Source of the DNA: Capniomyces stellatus
Taxonomy: Eukaryota > Kickxellomycota > Harpellomycetes > Harpellales > Legeriomycetaceae
Assembly: GCA_001661515.1 (NCBI GenBank)
Contig: LUVW01000015.1
Location: 962,822 to 1,026,821 of the forward strand
Length of the DNA: 64,000 bases
Direction of reading: 5' to 3'
Within the stretch, counting starts at the first letter, position 1, and each line of letters opens with the position of its first letter. Both the position numbers and the translations under genes were made by a program. Below are positions 1 to 10,296 of the stretch, one piece after another. The notes beneath the pieces were generated by a model that worked only from the letters and a program-made list of their open reading frames with translations, searched no databases and was not told where the DNA came from.

Positions 1-946
1 TAAAACACAGACTTGCAGCGCAAATAAGTGTTCCAAAAATAGTTGGATCTCCAAACCGTCATTATAAAAGCAAACACTTGCTCCGTTACTCTGCTTTTAC
101 TTTTAAGTTGCAACAGTCGAAATCCGTTTTAGATTTTTTATTTTTCTCAACAGCCAAGCTAGACCGTTACCTAAATGACTTGGATTCACTTTTTTACTCG
201 CTAAGAACGTTGCAAAAAAAACCCCATAACCGATTGAAATTGAGCTAAATCGATTCGCCATACAAATTGGTTTTTTTTAGCCAAATTGCTTTTGAAATCA
301 ATATGCACAAATGATTAGCGAGTTTTTTTCTTAACGAAGAAAATTGGCTGGTTGGTGATTGGTTAAGTCTTTTCAGAAAGTGCCTCGTTTTTGCTTGACT
401 TTGGTAATATTCTTGCCAAAGTTGGCTGAAATTGGACAGATTTTCTATGCTTTTTCAGTAGTGGAAATGGTTTCTTAATTTCTGCGTTCTGTGGATTTAG
501 GATCTTTGCTAATCCGGTCACGTTGTGCTGATAAGAATTATCTTGAGACGAGCGTTTCACGACTCTTGTTCAAGCTGTGCAATCATAGTACACTTTGGTC
601 CTTGTGATTCAATCACTTTATTAAAACCTTAGGGTCTCCATTGCTACTACATCCTCTCTAAACACCAATAAAAAACATAAGAAAAAAAAACAATAGCCCT
701 CAACATCCGGCTCTCAACTCAACTCAGTTGTACTGCTGACTGGATGCCAGTCTTACTCAAGAGTATGTTTGTTGCGACAACCGAAAGATATTTATTTAAC
801 GTCAATACTAAAAAATAATCTTTATTCAAACTCACAAAAATCGATATTTCTGCAATAGCATAACTCTAACAAAATATGCTAAACGGAATGACCCTTGTAC
901 CAAAAAAATAGTTCGGCCCACCTGGGCGTCTTTAAACACCCCAACT
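1..946. other. Left-edge sequence, no assigned gene
   Basis: AT-rich sequence with no recognisable gene. The only open frame of note is 363-560 on the minus strand, which would encode 65 residues rich in Lys, Ser and Pro. It has no family signature and no clear splice partner, and could be a small gene, an exon or chance. Confidence 0.4.
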
Positions 947-2231
947 CTATTCAAAAACTATATCATTTTTACTCGCCCACGAATCTATAGCATCGTCGAT
1001 CTTGTACAGGTACTGAAGCTCCGTAGTTATCTCGCGAGCCTGGTCAAATAGTTTGTCTGAAAATGCCTTTGATAGTCTGCTAATAGCCTCATCGATTTCA
1101 GCACTGTTTTGCTTCTTTATCTTTACAACCTCAACACTTGAACTTGCGTTCTCAAGCTCCTCTCTGATTTCCAGTATTTTAAACAAAAACTCCTGGTCAG
1201 AATCGGACGAGTCTTCAGAGATGCCTTTGTTGTTGATTTTCAGCTAGTGCGTAACATAAGCGTTTACAATCAAATGATCAGTATCAATACTACATAATAC
1301 AGTTACAGCAATAACGATAACATCACCCGTTTGGGGTAATATCCCCCTACAGCTTAATTTGAGTCAAGCCTATCTAATCTTTGATGTTATGCTAAGCCGG
1401 GTACGTAAATAGGCATATATGACATTCTAATCAGCGCTTACTATATACTTTGCCCTTCGGAAAGGATTTTTCAAAGTTTCGTAGGCTTTATTGAGCCATG
1501 ATGACTGTAGCTTTGACATTTCCTGAACTTTCTGCAAAAAGGCGGAGGAAGTGGCATGAGTATGATTAGTTTATCCAAATAAATAGAAAATTACATATTT
1601 CATTTCCATTGCTTTAATTGTGAACTTACATCATTGTTAAGTATGTTGGAGTCGGGGTGTACGCCCTGTTGCAGCTTGATGAATTTTTCTCGAAGCTTTT
1701 TTAAGTTAATGTCAAAACCGGTATCCGAACTATTCATAAAAACAGCACATTGATTCATTTAATCAGCAATAATATAGTTTTTAAGCATTACAGCCTCAAA
1801 CTAAAATTAAAGCCAAGCGCTTCCTCAAGCACTTGGTATTTAAACACCCTCTTAAATTACAAAACCTACTTTGTCAAAACATCAAAGTATGTCAGTGATG
1901 AATCTTGTGGCTGAATAACAAGGCATTTAGGATTGTCACAATGAAGTGTGTTTTTATTCTTTTCCTCTTTGCACAGCCAACAATTCTTTGTTTTCTCGTG
2001 CTTTGAGGTATGTTCTGTCGTGTATTTTCTTGTAGTACTATTCTCTGCTCTGAATTCAGATATCTTTGTGCAATTTCGAGCAGGCCGATTGATTTCCCGA
2101 GTCAAGAACCCTGCTTGTAAATTGCCGAAGCTCGTTGTACGGACTGGTCTATCCAACGCTAATTTATTGTTTGACAATCTCTTGCCACATGTTGAGTATA
2201 ATTTCTGTCGATTTTTGATTAGTCTTAACAT
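947..2231 (-). CDS. HSCB/JAC1: HscB/Jac1 J-type co-chaperone for mitochondrial Fe-S cluster biogenesis
   Basis: Four exons, 2231-1870, 1729-1630, 1531-1442 and 1243-947, joined by GT-AG introns in matching phase, give a 282-residue protein. The N-terminus is basic and hydroxylated (MLRLIKNRQKLYS), as expected for mitochondrial import. Next come a four-cysteine zinc finger (C84, C87, C98, C103) with a TYFDVL link, a J domain with the HPD motif at 145-147, an NKAYETLKNP segment, and the C-terminal helical HscB domain starting FLFKILEIREEL. In this family the J domain stimulates the mitochondrial Hsp70, and the C-terminal helices hold the scaffold IscU/Isu1. The zinc finger is typical of animal and plant HSCB and absent from yeast Jac1. 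The sequence before residue 80 is poorly conserved, so the start is the least certain part. Confidence 0.9.
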
Positions 2232-2615
2232 TGTTGCTCTTTTTTATTTATTTTTAAGGTTCAGCAAGGAAAAAAAAATAACATATATTAAAGAGAAATT
2301 TTGTTTTATTTTTTATCTTTCTTGTTTTGGCAAAATAAAGGGTATTTATCCGTCATTTTTTCCATTGATTTTAGATATGTATTCGACTTTTATTTTCTTA
2401 ACAAAAGATCACATTCATGTAACTTCAATGTTCAAAATAAAAATTTACCAATGCGATCTCAATAAATAACAAAAAAAAACCAATGCAATCTACTAGGCCA
2501 ATCAGATGAATCAAAACCCCGAAAATATCTTCGAGTCAACTTGCTTTTAAAACCATCTTGTTTATTCCAAATACATTCTTTGTTAAAACAAAAACAAAAA
2601 AATGAAGTACATTAT
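2232..2615. other. Intergenic
   Basis: Short AT-rich gap between the start of HSCB and the 3' end of the first sugar transporter, followed by the hexamer repeat. I see no gene here. Open frames overlapping it on the plus strand are shadows of HSCB. Confidence 0.5.
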
Positions 2616-2734
2616 GATAGAGATAAAGATAAAGATAGAGGTAGAGGTAGAGATAGAGATAGAGATAGAGATAGAGATAGAGATAGAGATAGAGATAGAG
2701 ATAGAGATAGAGATAGAGATAGAGATAGAGATAA
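2616..2734. repeat. (AGAGAT)n hexanucleotide microsatellite
   Basis: Some 18-20 near-perfect AGAGAT units, with a few GGTAGA and AAAGAT variants at the left edge. It ends just 5 bp before the stop codon of the sugar transporter on the opposite strand, so it probably lies in that gene's 3' UTR. One plus-strand frame reads as an Arg-Asp dipeptide run, which I do not take as a protein. Confidence 0.95.
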
Positions 2735-2739
2735 GATCA

Positions 2740-4239
2740 CTAAAACTTGAAAGACGTTGAAACCTGGTGATACGATTTATCCTTAGTTTCTGGCAAGTAG
2801 AAGATGTAAAATGTACTGAACATCATCAGAGATACCATGTAAACTATGAAAACGCCGTCGCCAAATAACCGCTGCAGGTAAAAAAACGTAGATCCAACTA
2901 TAAAAGTACCGGTCCAATTGCTAGAAAGCGACCAGGCATTTCCAGCCCCAATCGCACTGGAATCGAATATCTCGTTGACTATCAAGTACGGCAGTGGTCC
3001 AAACCCAGGAGCAAATGATACTACAACCAGAAACAGTGACGCTGCTGAAAGTTCATGCACCGACTTATAAAGTCCTAACGTAAGTAGTCCCAAACCAACA
3101 AACATCCCAAAAATAGAGCCAAATAACAGCTTACGTCGCGATACTCTATCAATAACAAAAACCGCTGACACAGTTGCAACAACAAAGGCAGCACCGATAA
3201 GTAGGGTAAATATACTGCTTAGCTTCGGGGAAAACATTGTGGAGAATATCAGATTTGAATAAAAGAACACTGTGTCTATTCCTGACAACTGTTGGCCAAG
3301 ATGTAAAAGTACTGACAACAAAAGCGGATGGTAATACTTTCTCTTGCTCAGTATAGACACGATAGAGTAGTATTTTCTCGCTTTTAATGTATCGATTTTG
3401 CTCAGCGCTACATCATTATCTAGAAATTTGTTAAGAGTATTGTCCTGACTTTCTTCCCAGCTGTTTAGCTCCTCAGAAACATCGTCTATTCCCCGGATTT
3501 TCTTCAACGCCTCCTCCGCCTTATCTCTCTGGTTGTTGTTGAAATAGTACTTTGGGCTTTCAACTGCAAACAAAAGCAAAATCACATGGGCTACACTAAA
3601 CAGCATCCCTGCCCCAACCACAATCCTCCAGTACCAATAATATCCCAAACACAGCCCCACCACCTGTGCTACTAGTATCCCAAACACTACGCTGATTTGA
3701 TTAATCAGGTTCAATGTCCCTCTGGCTTCAGCGGGTGCGATTTCTGTAAGATACATAGGGGTTGCTACTAGAGCCACACCACTAGCTAAGCCCGAAATAA
3801 ATCTGCCCACAACAAGCATCTCTGGAGCAACAGACAGAGACTCTACTGCAGATCCCACAAAATATATGCTATTGTTGTACAATATGGTTTTCTTGCGACC
3901 CAGATTGTTGACAAAGTACTCTGAAGCTAGTGATCCTATCAGCCCCCCAACGGCAAAAATAGACGTGGCCAGTGCATAGTAGTCTTCGCTCATTGGGAGA
4001 CAAAGCGGAAACGCACCAATTTTTTCTGGCTTGCATTTTACAATGGACTCCTTTGGGTTGTTTAACTCTGTCAACTTGTATCCGTACTGAAATGGGGAAA
4101 GAGCAACAAGGAGTCCGCAGGTTACACAGTAGCTGGTTAGCCTGCCGGTTTTACTGGCTTTAACGCTGTCACCGATTTCCAACTTTGACTCTTGTTCATC
4201 GGATTGTGTACCGCGGGGGTTCAAGGAGTAGGTGTCCAT
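2740..4239 (-). CDS. MFS sugar porter (hexose transporter family), copy 1
   Basis: Single-exon 499-residue membrane protein of the sugar-porter branch of the major facilitator superfamily, which moves sugars across the plasma membrane by proton symport or facilitated diffusion. Family signatures appear in order: GRKK between helices 2 and 3 (114-117), GRFISG (145-150), PMYLTEIAP (161-169) with RG following, ESPKYY (227-232) at the end of helix 6, GQQLSGIDTVFFYSN in helix 7, DRVSRRK between helices 8 and 9, and PETKDKS at the C-terminus. About twelve hydrophobic segments are visible and the length is normal for the family. Its neighbour at 5061-6665 is a same-strand paralogue, so this is a tandem duplicate. 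The substrate cannot be read from the sequence; hexose is the default guess. Confidence 0.88.
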   Translation of the reverse strand: MDTYSLNPRGTQSDEQESKLEIGDSVKASKTGRLTSYCVTCGLLVALSPFQYGYKLTELNNPKESIVKCKPEKIGAFPLCLPMSEDYYALATSIFAVGGLIGSLASEYFVNNLGRKKTILYNNSIYFVGSAVESLSVAPEMLVVGRFISGLASGVALVATPMYLTEIAPAEARGTLNLINQISVVFGILVAQVVGLCLGYYWYWRIVVGAGMLFSVAHVILLLFAVESPKYYFNNNQRDKAEEALKKIRGIDDVSEELNSWEESQDNTLNKFLDNDVALSKIDTLKARKYYSIVSILSKRKYYHPLLLSVLLHLGQQLSGIDTVFFYSNLIFSTMFSPKLSSIFTLLIGAAFVVATVSAVFVIDRVSRRKLLFGSIFGMFVGLGLLTLGLYKSVHELSAASLFLVVVSFAPGFGPLPYLIVNEIFDSSAIGAGNAWSLSSNWTGTFIVGSTFFYLQRLFGDGVFIVYMVSLMMFSTFYIFYLPETKDKSYHQVSTSFKF

Positions 4240-5060
4240 TATATTGAGGCTATTTTTATGATATACAATGAATTTATGTTTGTTTGTAGTGCACTATGTT
4301 TAGCTTTTATTATTGTCATTAGATTATATGGTTGCTACTTTTATTTCTTAAATAAAATGATGATAAGCTATATCTAAATGGTTGATCAGGGGGTTTGCTC
4401 CACCTTATATATCTAAAATAGTATACCAAAGCATGGCCCAGATTTCTAGATAATTTTTCTTTAAACTTTTGAACTGTCGACCTGATGAAAACTATTGCTA
4501 ACGCCTGATTTGCATAGGGTATGTACTTTTGAAAACATAATCAGAGTCGTTGGTTAGGTTTGTTTGTCAACTGTACATATTCGTGCTTTAGACTCAATTC
4601 AGCTCTTTCCATTACAACAGTTGCATTATTTATATGTCTAAAATATAAATAGACAAATAATCAGACATACATCATGTCGGGTTATAAACGCATGTATTGT
4701 GTGTCCAAACATAAGACAACCACCAGTCAAGTTAACTCAGTTTTCAGTTGGTTCGATAAAAGAAGACCTAGCGCTTGTTAGATTTGTCATTTTTATTTTT
4801 CGTTCGGTATAACTGACTTGATACAACTTTGAACTGGAAATAAGTACATTGCTATATATGACTATAATTCCGCTGTTAAATAATACAAAATGAATAAAAG
4901 TAAAAAAGCGAAAAAAAAAGAAGGTTGAAAAAAGAAATAAAAAAGTTGAGAAATACAATTAGTAAAAAAAAAGAAATAGTATACCATACTATACTATACT
5001 TTATTATACTAAACTAGACTAGACTAGACTATACTATACCAGACTAGGTGATATTGGCCA
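4240..5060. other. Intergenic between tandem transporters
   Basis: About 820 bp separating the two sugar-porter genes. It holds the promoter of copy 1 and the 3' end of copy 2. It is AT-rich, with a purine-rich A/G stretch near 4890-4980 followed by pentamer repeats. No gene is visible. Confidence 0.5.
4978..5047. repeat. TATAC/TAGAC pentanucleotide repeat
   Basis: Interleaved ACTAT and ACTAG pentamers (for example actatactatac, then actagactagactag). It lies 14 bp beyond the stop codon of sugar porter copy 2, in its probable 3' UTR, mirroring the hexamer repeat behind copy 1. Confidence 0.85.
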
Positions 5061-6665
5061 CTATAATTTAAAGGATAGAGAAATCTGCTGGAAGGACTTG
5101 TCCTTTGTTTCTGGCAAGAAAAACATATAAACAGCTCCAAAAATGGCGAGGAATCCCATAAATAGAACAAATACACCATCACCAAATATTTGTTGCAGGT
5201 AGAAGAACGTAGATCCGATTAAAAAAGTGCCAAACCAATTGCTAAAAAGCGACCAAGAGTTGCCTGCACCAACAGCTTTAGAATCGAATATTTCGGTGGA
5301 GATAAGGAACGGCAGTGGTCCAAACCCTGGAGCAAAGGACAGCACCACCAAAAATAGCGATGCCACAGCAACGTAGTTATAAGAGTAGTGGATCGAGTAC
5401 GATAACACGCCCAAACTTATAAACATGGCAAACATTGACAAAAACAACAACTTGCGTCGAGGCAGCTTGTCTACAATAAAAACTGTTGCAAGCGTGCTGA
5501 CTACGTTCACGACGCCGATGAGTAGAGTGAATATACTGCTTAGCTGCGGAGAAAACATCGAGGAGAAGATTGAGTTCGAATAAAAAAACACAGTGTTGAT
5601 CCCAGAGAACTGCTGGCCTAGCTGTAAAAGTACAGCTAGTAAAAGTGGATGACGGTACTTTTTCTCTTTCAGAATAGATATAACCGAATAATGTTTCTGA
5701 TGGAGCGGATTATGGCCAAGCTCGACGTCCGAACTGTTGGGTAAATCGTCTTCGGATTGATTGTCGGAAAATACTTCAGCTGCGTCATAATGTAAGCTAT
5801 TGGAATTAATCTCTGTTGACTCTACCCAGCTGTCCATTTCGCTCGCAACGCTCTCAGACCCCCGAAGCCTTTTAAGCACAGTTTCAGCCTCTTTGCTTCG
5901 ATGGTTGATAAAGTAAAACTTTGGGCTTTCAGCAACGTACTGAAGTAAAAACACATGGGCAACACTTAGTGGCATCCCAAGACCAAGAATGACCCGCCAA
6001 TACCACAAAGTGCCAAAATAGATTCCCATAACTTGGGCCACCAATATCCCAATAACAATGCTGATCTGATTAAACAAACTCAGCAGTCCTCTAGACTTTG
6101 CCGGTGCAATTTCAACCAAGTACAATGGCGTAACCACCAAGACAATACCACTCGCAATCCCTGAAACAAATCGACCAAAGACCAGCATTTCAGGGACATG
6201 CGCCAGCGATTCTAAAGCAGAACCAATAAAAAAGATGATGTTGTTGAAAAGAATGGTTTTTTTTCGACCACTTGAATTTGCAAAGTGGCCAGCCGATAAA
6301 GACCCTATAAGACCACCAATCGCAAAAATCGACGTCGCTAAAGCAAAGTAGTCATCGCTCATAGGAAGGCAATTGGGAAGCCTGTTCAAGTTGTCCTCAA
6401 CACAACTGATAATCGAGTCTTTGGGATTGTTCAGCTCTGATATTTTATACCCAAACTGGAAAGGTGCTAGCACGGAAATTATTCCGCACATTATACAGTA
6501 AAGGGTAAGTCCATTCTTTTCGACGGAATTGCCAATACTGCCTTCAAAGTTGCCATTGCTAAACACTTGTTCATCTTGTCCATGGTAGTCGGTTGAATCT
6601 CTTGAAAACATTAAAGGATTTTCTAAATGACCACTCCTATTGCTTGCATCTTGAAAGTTTGCCAT
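5061..6665 (-). CDS. MFS sugar porter (hexose transporter family), copy 2
   Basis: Single-exon 534-residue paralogue of the gene at 2740-4239 and on the same strand. The same signatures appear: GRKKTILFNN, GRFVSGIASG, PLYLVEIAPAKSRG, ESPKFYF, GQQFSGINTVFFYSN, DKLPRRK and PETKDKS. Two differences stand out. Its N-terminal cytoplasmic tail is longer, and its central cytoplasmic loop after ESPKFY carries an extra acidic/Ser-rich segment of roughly 30 residues, including NQSEDDLPNSSDVELG. In sugar porters this loop often holds regulatory phosphorylation or ubiquitination sites; applying that here is inference. The chosen start is the first ATG of the frame. The copies probably arose by local duplication and may differ in affinity or regulation. 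Confidence 0.88.
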   Translation of the reverse strand: MANFQDASNRSGHLENPLMFSRDSTDYHGQDEQVFSNGNFEGSIGNSVEKNGLTLYCIMCGIISVLAPFQFGYKISELNNPKDSIISCVEDNLNRLPNCLPMSDDYFALATSIFAIGGLIGSLSAGHFANSSGRKKTILFNNIIFFIGSALESLAHVPEMLVFGRFVSGIASGIVLVVTPLYLVEIAPAKSRGLLSLFNQISIVIGILVAQVMGIYFGTLWYWRVILGLGMPLSVAHVFLLQYVAESPKFYFINHRSKEAETVLKRLRGSESVASEMDSWVESTEINSNSLHYDAAEVFSDNQSEDDLPNSSDVELGHNPLHQKHYSVISILKEKKYRHPLLLAVLLQLGQQFSGINTVFFYSNSIFSSMFSPQLSSIFTLLIGVVNVVSTLATVFIVDKLPRRKLLFLSMFAMFISLGVLSYSIHYSYNYVAVASLFLVVLSFAPGFGPLPFLISTEIFDSKAVGAGNSWSLFSNWFGTFLIGSTFFYLQQIFGDGVFVLFMGFLAIFGAVYMFFLPETKDKSFQQISLSFKL

Positions 6666-9093
6666 TCTGCTGAATTGTTTACAGTCAATATATCAATTCG
6701 ACTGTTTAACTGCTTACTTGCCCGGTCTATTTGCAAGTATTATTGTTTACAGAGCCTATTTTATTTGTATATTTGTATATTTGTATGTCTGTATGCTTGA
6801 TTGGCGTGCTATTTTTCTCGTAAATTCTTCACAATCCGAGTAAAGATGAAATTTTGCATTACTCGATACAGGTTAGAATTCAAACTGTATTTTTTTTTAT
6901 CGAGCTGGTTTAATTAAGTGCTATATTATCCTCGGCTTTGAATGATTTTATTGTGTATTTACTTGTGGGGCTAAATGAACGAATATATTTGTATTGGAAT
7001 GATTAACTAAATACTGAAGCAAAACAGGCAAAGTTGACGGGCTGGAATTTCGTTCAAATAAAAGCGCACTTGATAGAAGTAAAATCTGCGAGCTTGACAA
7101 AATAGAGTAGAGTTCTAGGTTTGAAATCCTAAATTAAATTGGCATATTTTTTGTTGTTTCAATCTATTTCATTTATCCCAACCAATACAACATTGTCACT
7201 TGATGGGATTTGGGAATTACGGAAACAAACATCCACTTTGGCTCTAAGCCAATGGAATTTAGCACAACCAGTCTTCGTCTTTAAAACTAGGGTAGATTAT
7301 TTGGCAAAAGTTGGACAAAACACCCCTAAACAAACAACCCAAGTTTATATTCGAGTCAAGCCAACGAGGCCAAGTACACACTCCTCTGTTTTACCTTTAC
7401 ACCGTGGCTACCGTAGGCTAGCATCCGATGGCACTGACAATATGGTTGCTTAATCTTTCCAGACTTTGTATTTTGGCTAACTTAAAAAGGAAATACCAAT
7501 CGAATGTTTAGAACAAAGTTTGGCTTTTCTATTCCTTTGAGCTAGTTTAAAATGCCTGTAAATTGGGACTGTTTGCTTTTAAACAGAACAATAAACCTAA
7601 ATTAAGAAGCTATTAGCTTAAATGTAATCTACAACCAAGCACTCTTTGTTGAGCTTTGTGTTTTCTTTATTCAGTGTTAAATCGCACCAATCGTAGTAAT
7701 GACTTTGATTGGGTGGGTTTTTTTCCTCAACATCTTCAAGTGTTGAGCTAAAATAATATGTAGTGGTCTTGGAAAGAAGCGGTAAAGAAAGCTTTAGGAA
7801 AAGCAGATCTATTCGTGGAAAGCAAGTGGCTTAAAGGGTTCTGAAAACACATCGGCTATTGTAGTGAATCCTGTTCTTTCTAAAGCTGAATTGAATAGCA
7901 ATAGCAACGAACTTTATGGCACGCTATTGGACTGGCATTTATTAAGGATCGACAATCTAAAGCCTACCCACCGGTTTGAGCCTTTCTAGCTAAGAGCCTA
8001 ATTGTGTTTTCTCTGCTATGGCAATCGGTTGGTTGGTTTTTATAAAGCTCAATAGTTTCTTGTCCTTTAATAATTTTTAGCCCAGTCACAATAACCTTGG
8101 GTATTTGCATTAATTGACCATCATGGTTTGGCTGATTACAAAAGAAATAATTACTATCACCATCCTTTTTTTTTTTAAAGAAAAAAAGAAAAGATGGCCT
8201 GAAAGGCAACTAAAAGTAAAATTTTAGCAAAAAAGTATATCATTAACCAAAGCAGAAAATCTTTATAAAAAAGACGTCATATGGTCACGTATTTTACTTC
8301 AGAACTGACAACACATTGATAGTCTAACACATCTATCATCAACCATCTATCATCAACCATCGGTCATCCAGCACTCGGTCATTCAGCACTCAGCGTCCAG
8401 CACTCAGAATCCAGCACTCAGCATCCAATACTTATCATTCAATACTTATCATTTAATACTTATCATTTAATACTTTGCATACAAATCATCAAACACGTAT
8501 TTAACGGACATCACTACCATACTCATTTGATAACAAACACACTCACCAGCAATAAACAGAAAAGTAAAAGCACAGCCAGTTATTGGTTAAAACATACACC
8601 ATCACACATATTTGACTTTACACACAAACACATACATACATTCAGTCACTCGGATAATGCCAAGTTTAAAGCGTGATTACCCTTTTATTATATTCGAAGA
8701 TGACTGCGATCCAATATTTTGATTAGCCAGTCCGGAACTGTCTTTCTTTGGGTTCTTGGGAAAAACGGACAACCACCAACATTTGTCCCAATGGGGACCA
8801 TTATTTATAAAGCCAAGCTACATTTTTACAATAGTATCAGGATACTATTACTTTGTTGATATTTAATAGAATGAAATGTCAAAGACTTTTTTATTATTAG
8901 ATTGATCATATATTTATAAATACAAAAGTAGTTGAACTACGATCAAAACTCGAATAAAACTATAAAAAGTTGATGAGTGTATGGCAAGACAAGTTTAAAA
9001 TCAATTATATAAACAAGATATGAATCTTCCCCTCCCCCCTCCTCTCACCAAAGAAAAAAACCAATAAGGCAAATATTTGGTTTGGAAAAGCAT
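6666..9093. other. Gene-poor stretch with possible coding remnants
   Basis: No complete gene recognised. Coding-like fragments occur at 7139-7453 (plus, no ATG start), 7964-8150 (minus; IPKVIVTGLKIIKGQETI) and 8657-8860 (plus; a 21-codon frame, then a second frame reading SGTVFLWVLGKNGQPPTF). None matches a family I know. They could be decayed genes or mobile elements. A 14-bp minisatellite lies at about 8330-8478. Confidence 0.4.
8330..8478. repeat. Degenerate 14-bp minisatellite
   Basis: About ten head-to-tail units of 14 bp that drift along the array, from catctatcatcaac through cagcactcagcgtc and cagcactcagcatc to caatacttatcatt and taatacttatcatt. The gradual change of unit sequence with a kept period indicates an old tandem array. 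Confidence 0.85.
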
Positions 9094-10296
9094 CTAATGG
9101 TCATGAGCCACAACGAGTGCTTGAAGAACATCGTTCACCAAGTCATCTGTATCCTCGATTCCGCAAGATAGACGAATAAGGGTGTCGGAAATTCCAAGTT
9201 TTTCGCGATCTTCAGGGCTGACCGAGCCGTGTGTCATTGTGGCAGGAAGCTCAGCAAGACTCTCAACGCCGCCCAGGCTTTCAGCCAGGCAAAAGTATTT
9301 GGTGCTTTGTAAAAACTTTGTAGATGTTCGGATATCCCCCTTGATGTAGAAGGAGATCATACCGCCATACCCACGCATTTGCCTTGTAGCAAGTTCGTGC
9401 TGGGGATGTGAAGGCAAACCAGGGTAGATGACTGAGTCTACGTATTCCGAGTTTGCAAGGGCCTGTGCAACAGCACGGCCATTGGTGTCATGTTGTTTCA
9501 TGCGCAAGACCAGAGTTTTCAATCCACGGTGTGCCTGGTAGCAGTCAAATGGACTTGGGATTGCGCCAATTGCATTTTGCAAAAATCTGATTTTGGTGGC
9601 CAGCTCGTCACAGTTTGTAACTACGACACCCATTATGACGTCAGAGTGGCCATTGATGAATTTGGAAACGGAGTGTACTACAAGATCTGCGCCCAGGTCT
9701 AGCGGGGTTTGGAAAACTGGCGACATGAATGTGTTGTCAACCATTACCAAAACGCCATGTTCATGGGCTATTTGGGATATTCTTCTAATATCTGCCAGCT
9801 TGAGTGTTGGATTTGTAGGCGTTTCAATCCAAACAAGCTTGGTATTTGGCTTCAGCTTGGACTTTAGGTTTTCAGCATCAACCAGCTCAAGAAAGTCGGT
9901 TTCCACGTTCATTTGGCTCGACACTTTAGTAAAGTATCTATAGGTTCCTCCATAAACATCGTTGATACTGATTACGTGAGCCCCTGATCCAAGAGAACTG
10001 ATTACTGTTGCGGTAGCCGCTGACCCCGAGGCAAATGCAAACCCGTGCTTTCCATTTTCCATGGCAGCAACGCACTTTTCAAAGTTTTCGCGATTTGGGT
10101 TATTGCTGCGCGAGTAGTCAAACTTGGCGGCTCCAATCTCGACCTGCTTGTATGTTGTTGACAGCGAGAGTGCTGGTATCACAGCTCCTGTCACAGCATC
10201 CGGCTCTGATCCCACGTGTATAGCTAGTGTTGCAAGGCCTGCTGAACCGTGGCTTTTGCCATTAGTTGCACTTTTCGCGCTATCTCCAACAACCAT
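9094..10296 (-). CDS. CYS3: Cystathionine gamma-lyase type PLP enzyme (trans-sulfuration)
   Basis: Single-exon 400-residue member of the Cys/Met-metabolism PLP family. It shows YSRSNNPNR (62-70) for phosphate binding from the neighbouring subunit, the FASGSAA loop near 90, YGGTYRYF near 115-122, IETPTNPTLK near 158, the cofactor-pyridine aspartate D187 in VMVDNTF, the Schiff-base lysine K212 in SVSKFINGHSDV, and SLGGVESLAE and LIRLSCGIED near the C-terminus. The length and NGHSDVIMGVV fit cystathionine gamma-lyase, which cleaves cystathionine to cysteine, 2-oxobutyrate and ammonia in the cytosol. Cystathionine gamma-synthase and beta-lyase are close relatives, and sequence alone cannot fully exclude them. 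Confidence 0.88.
   Translation of the reverse strand: MVVGDSAKSATNGKSHGSAGLATLAIHVGSEPDAVTGAVIPALSLSTTYKQVEIGAAKFDYSRSNNPNRENFEKCVAAMENGKHGFAFASGSAATATVISSLGSGAHVISINDVYGGTYRYFTKVSSQMNVETDFLELVDAENLKSKLKPNTKLVWIETPTNPTLKLADIRRISQIAHEHGVLVMVDNTFMSPVFQTPLDLGADLVVHSVSKFINGHSDVIMGVVVTNCDELATKIRFLQNAIGAIPSPFDCYQAHRGLKTLVLRMKQHDTNGRAVAQALANSEYVDSVIYPGLPSHPQHELATRQMRGYGGMISFYIKGDIRTSTKFLQSTKYFCLAESLGGVESLAELPATMTHGSVSPEDREKLGISDTLIRLSCGIEDTDDLVNDVLQALVVAHDH

Noticed and set aside
2541..2750. Arg-Asp dipeptide open frame on the plus strand
   Set aside because: It is a direct translation of the (AGAGAT)n microsatellite, with no support outside the repeat.
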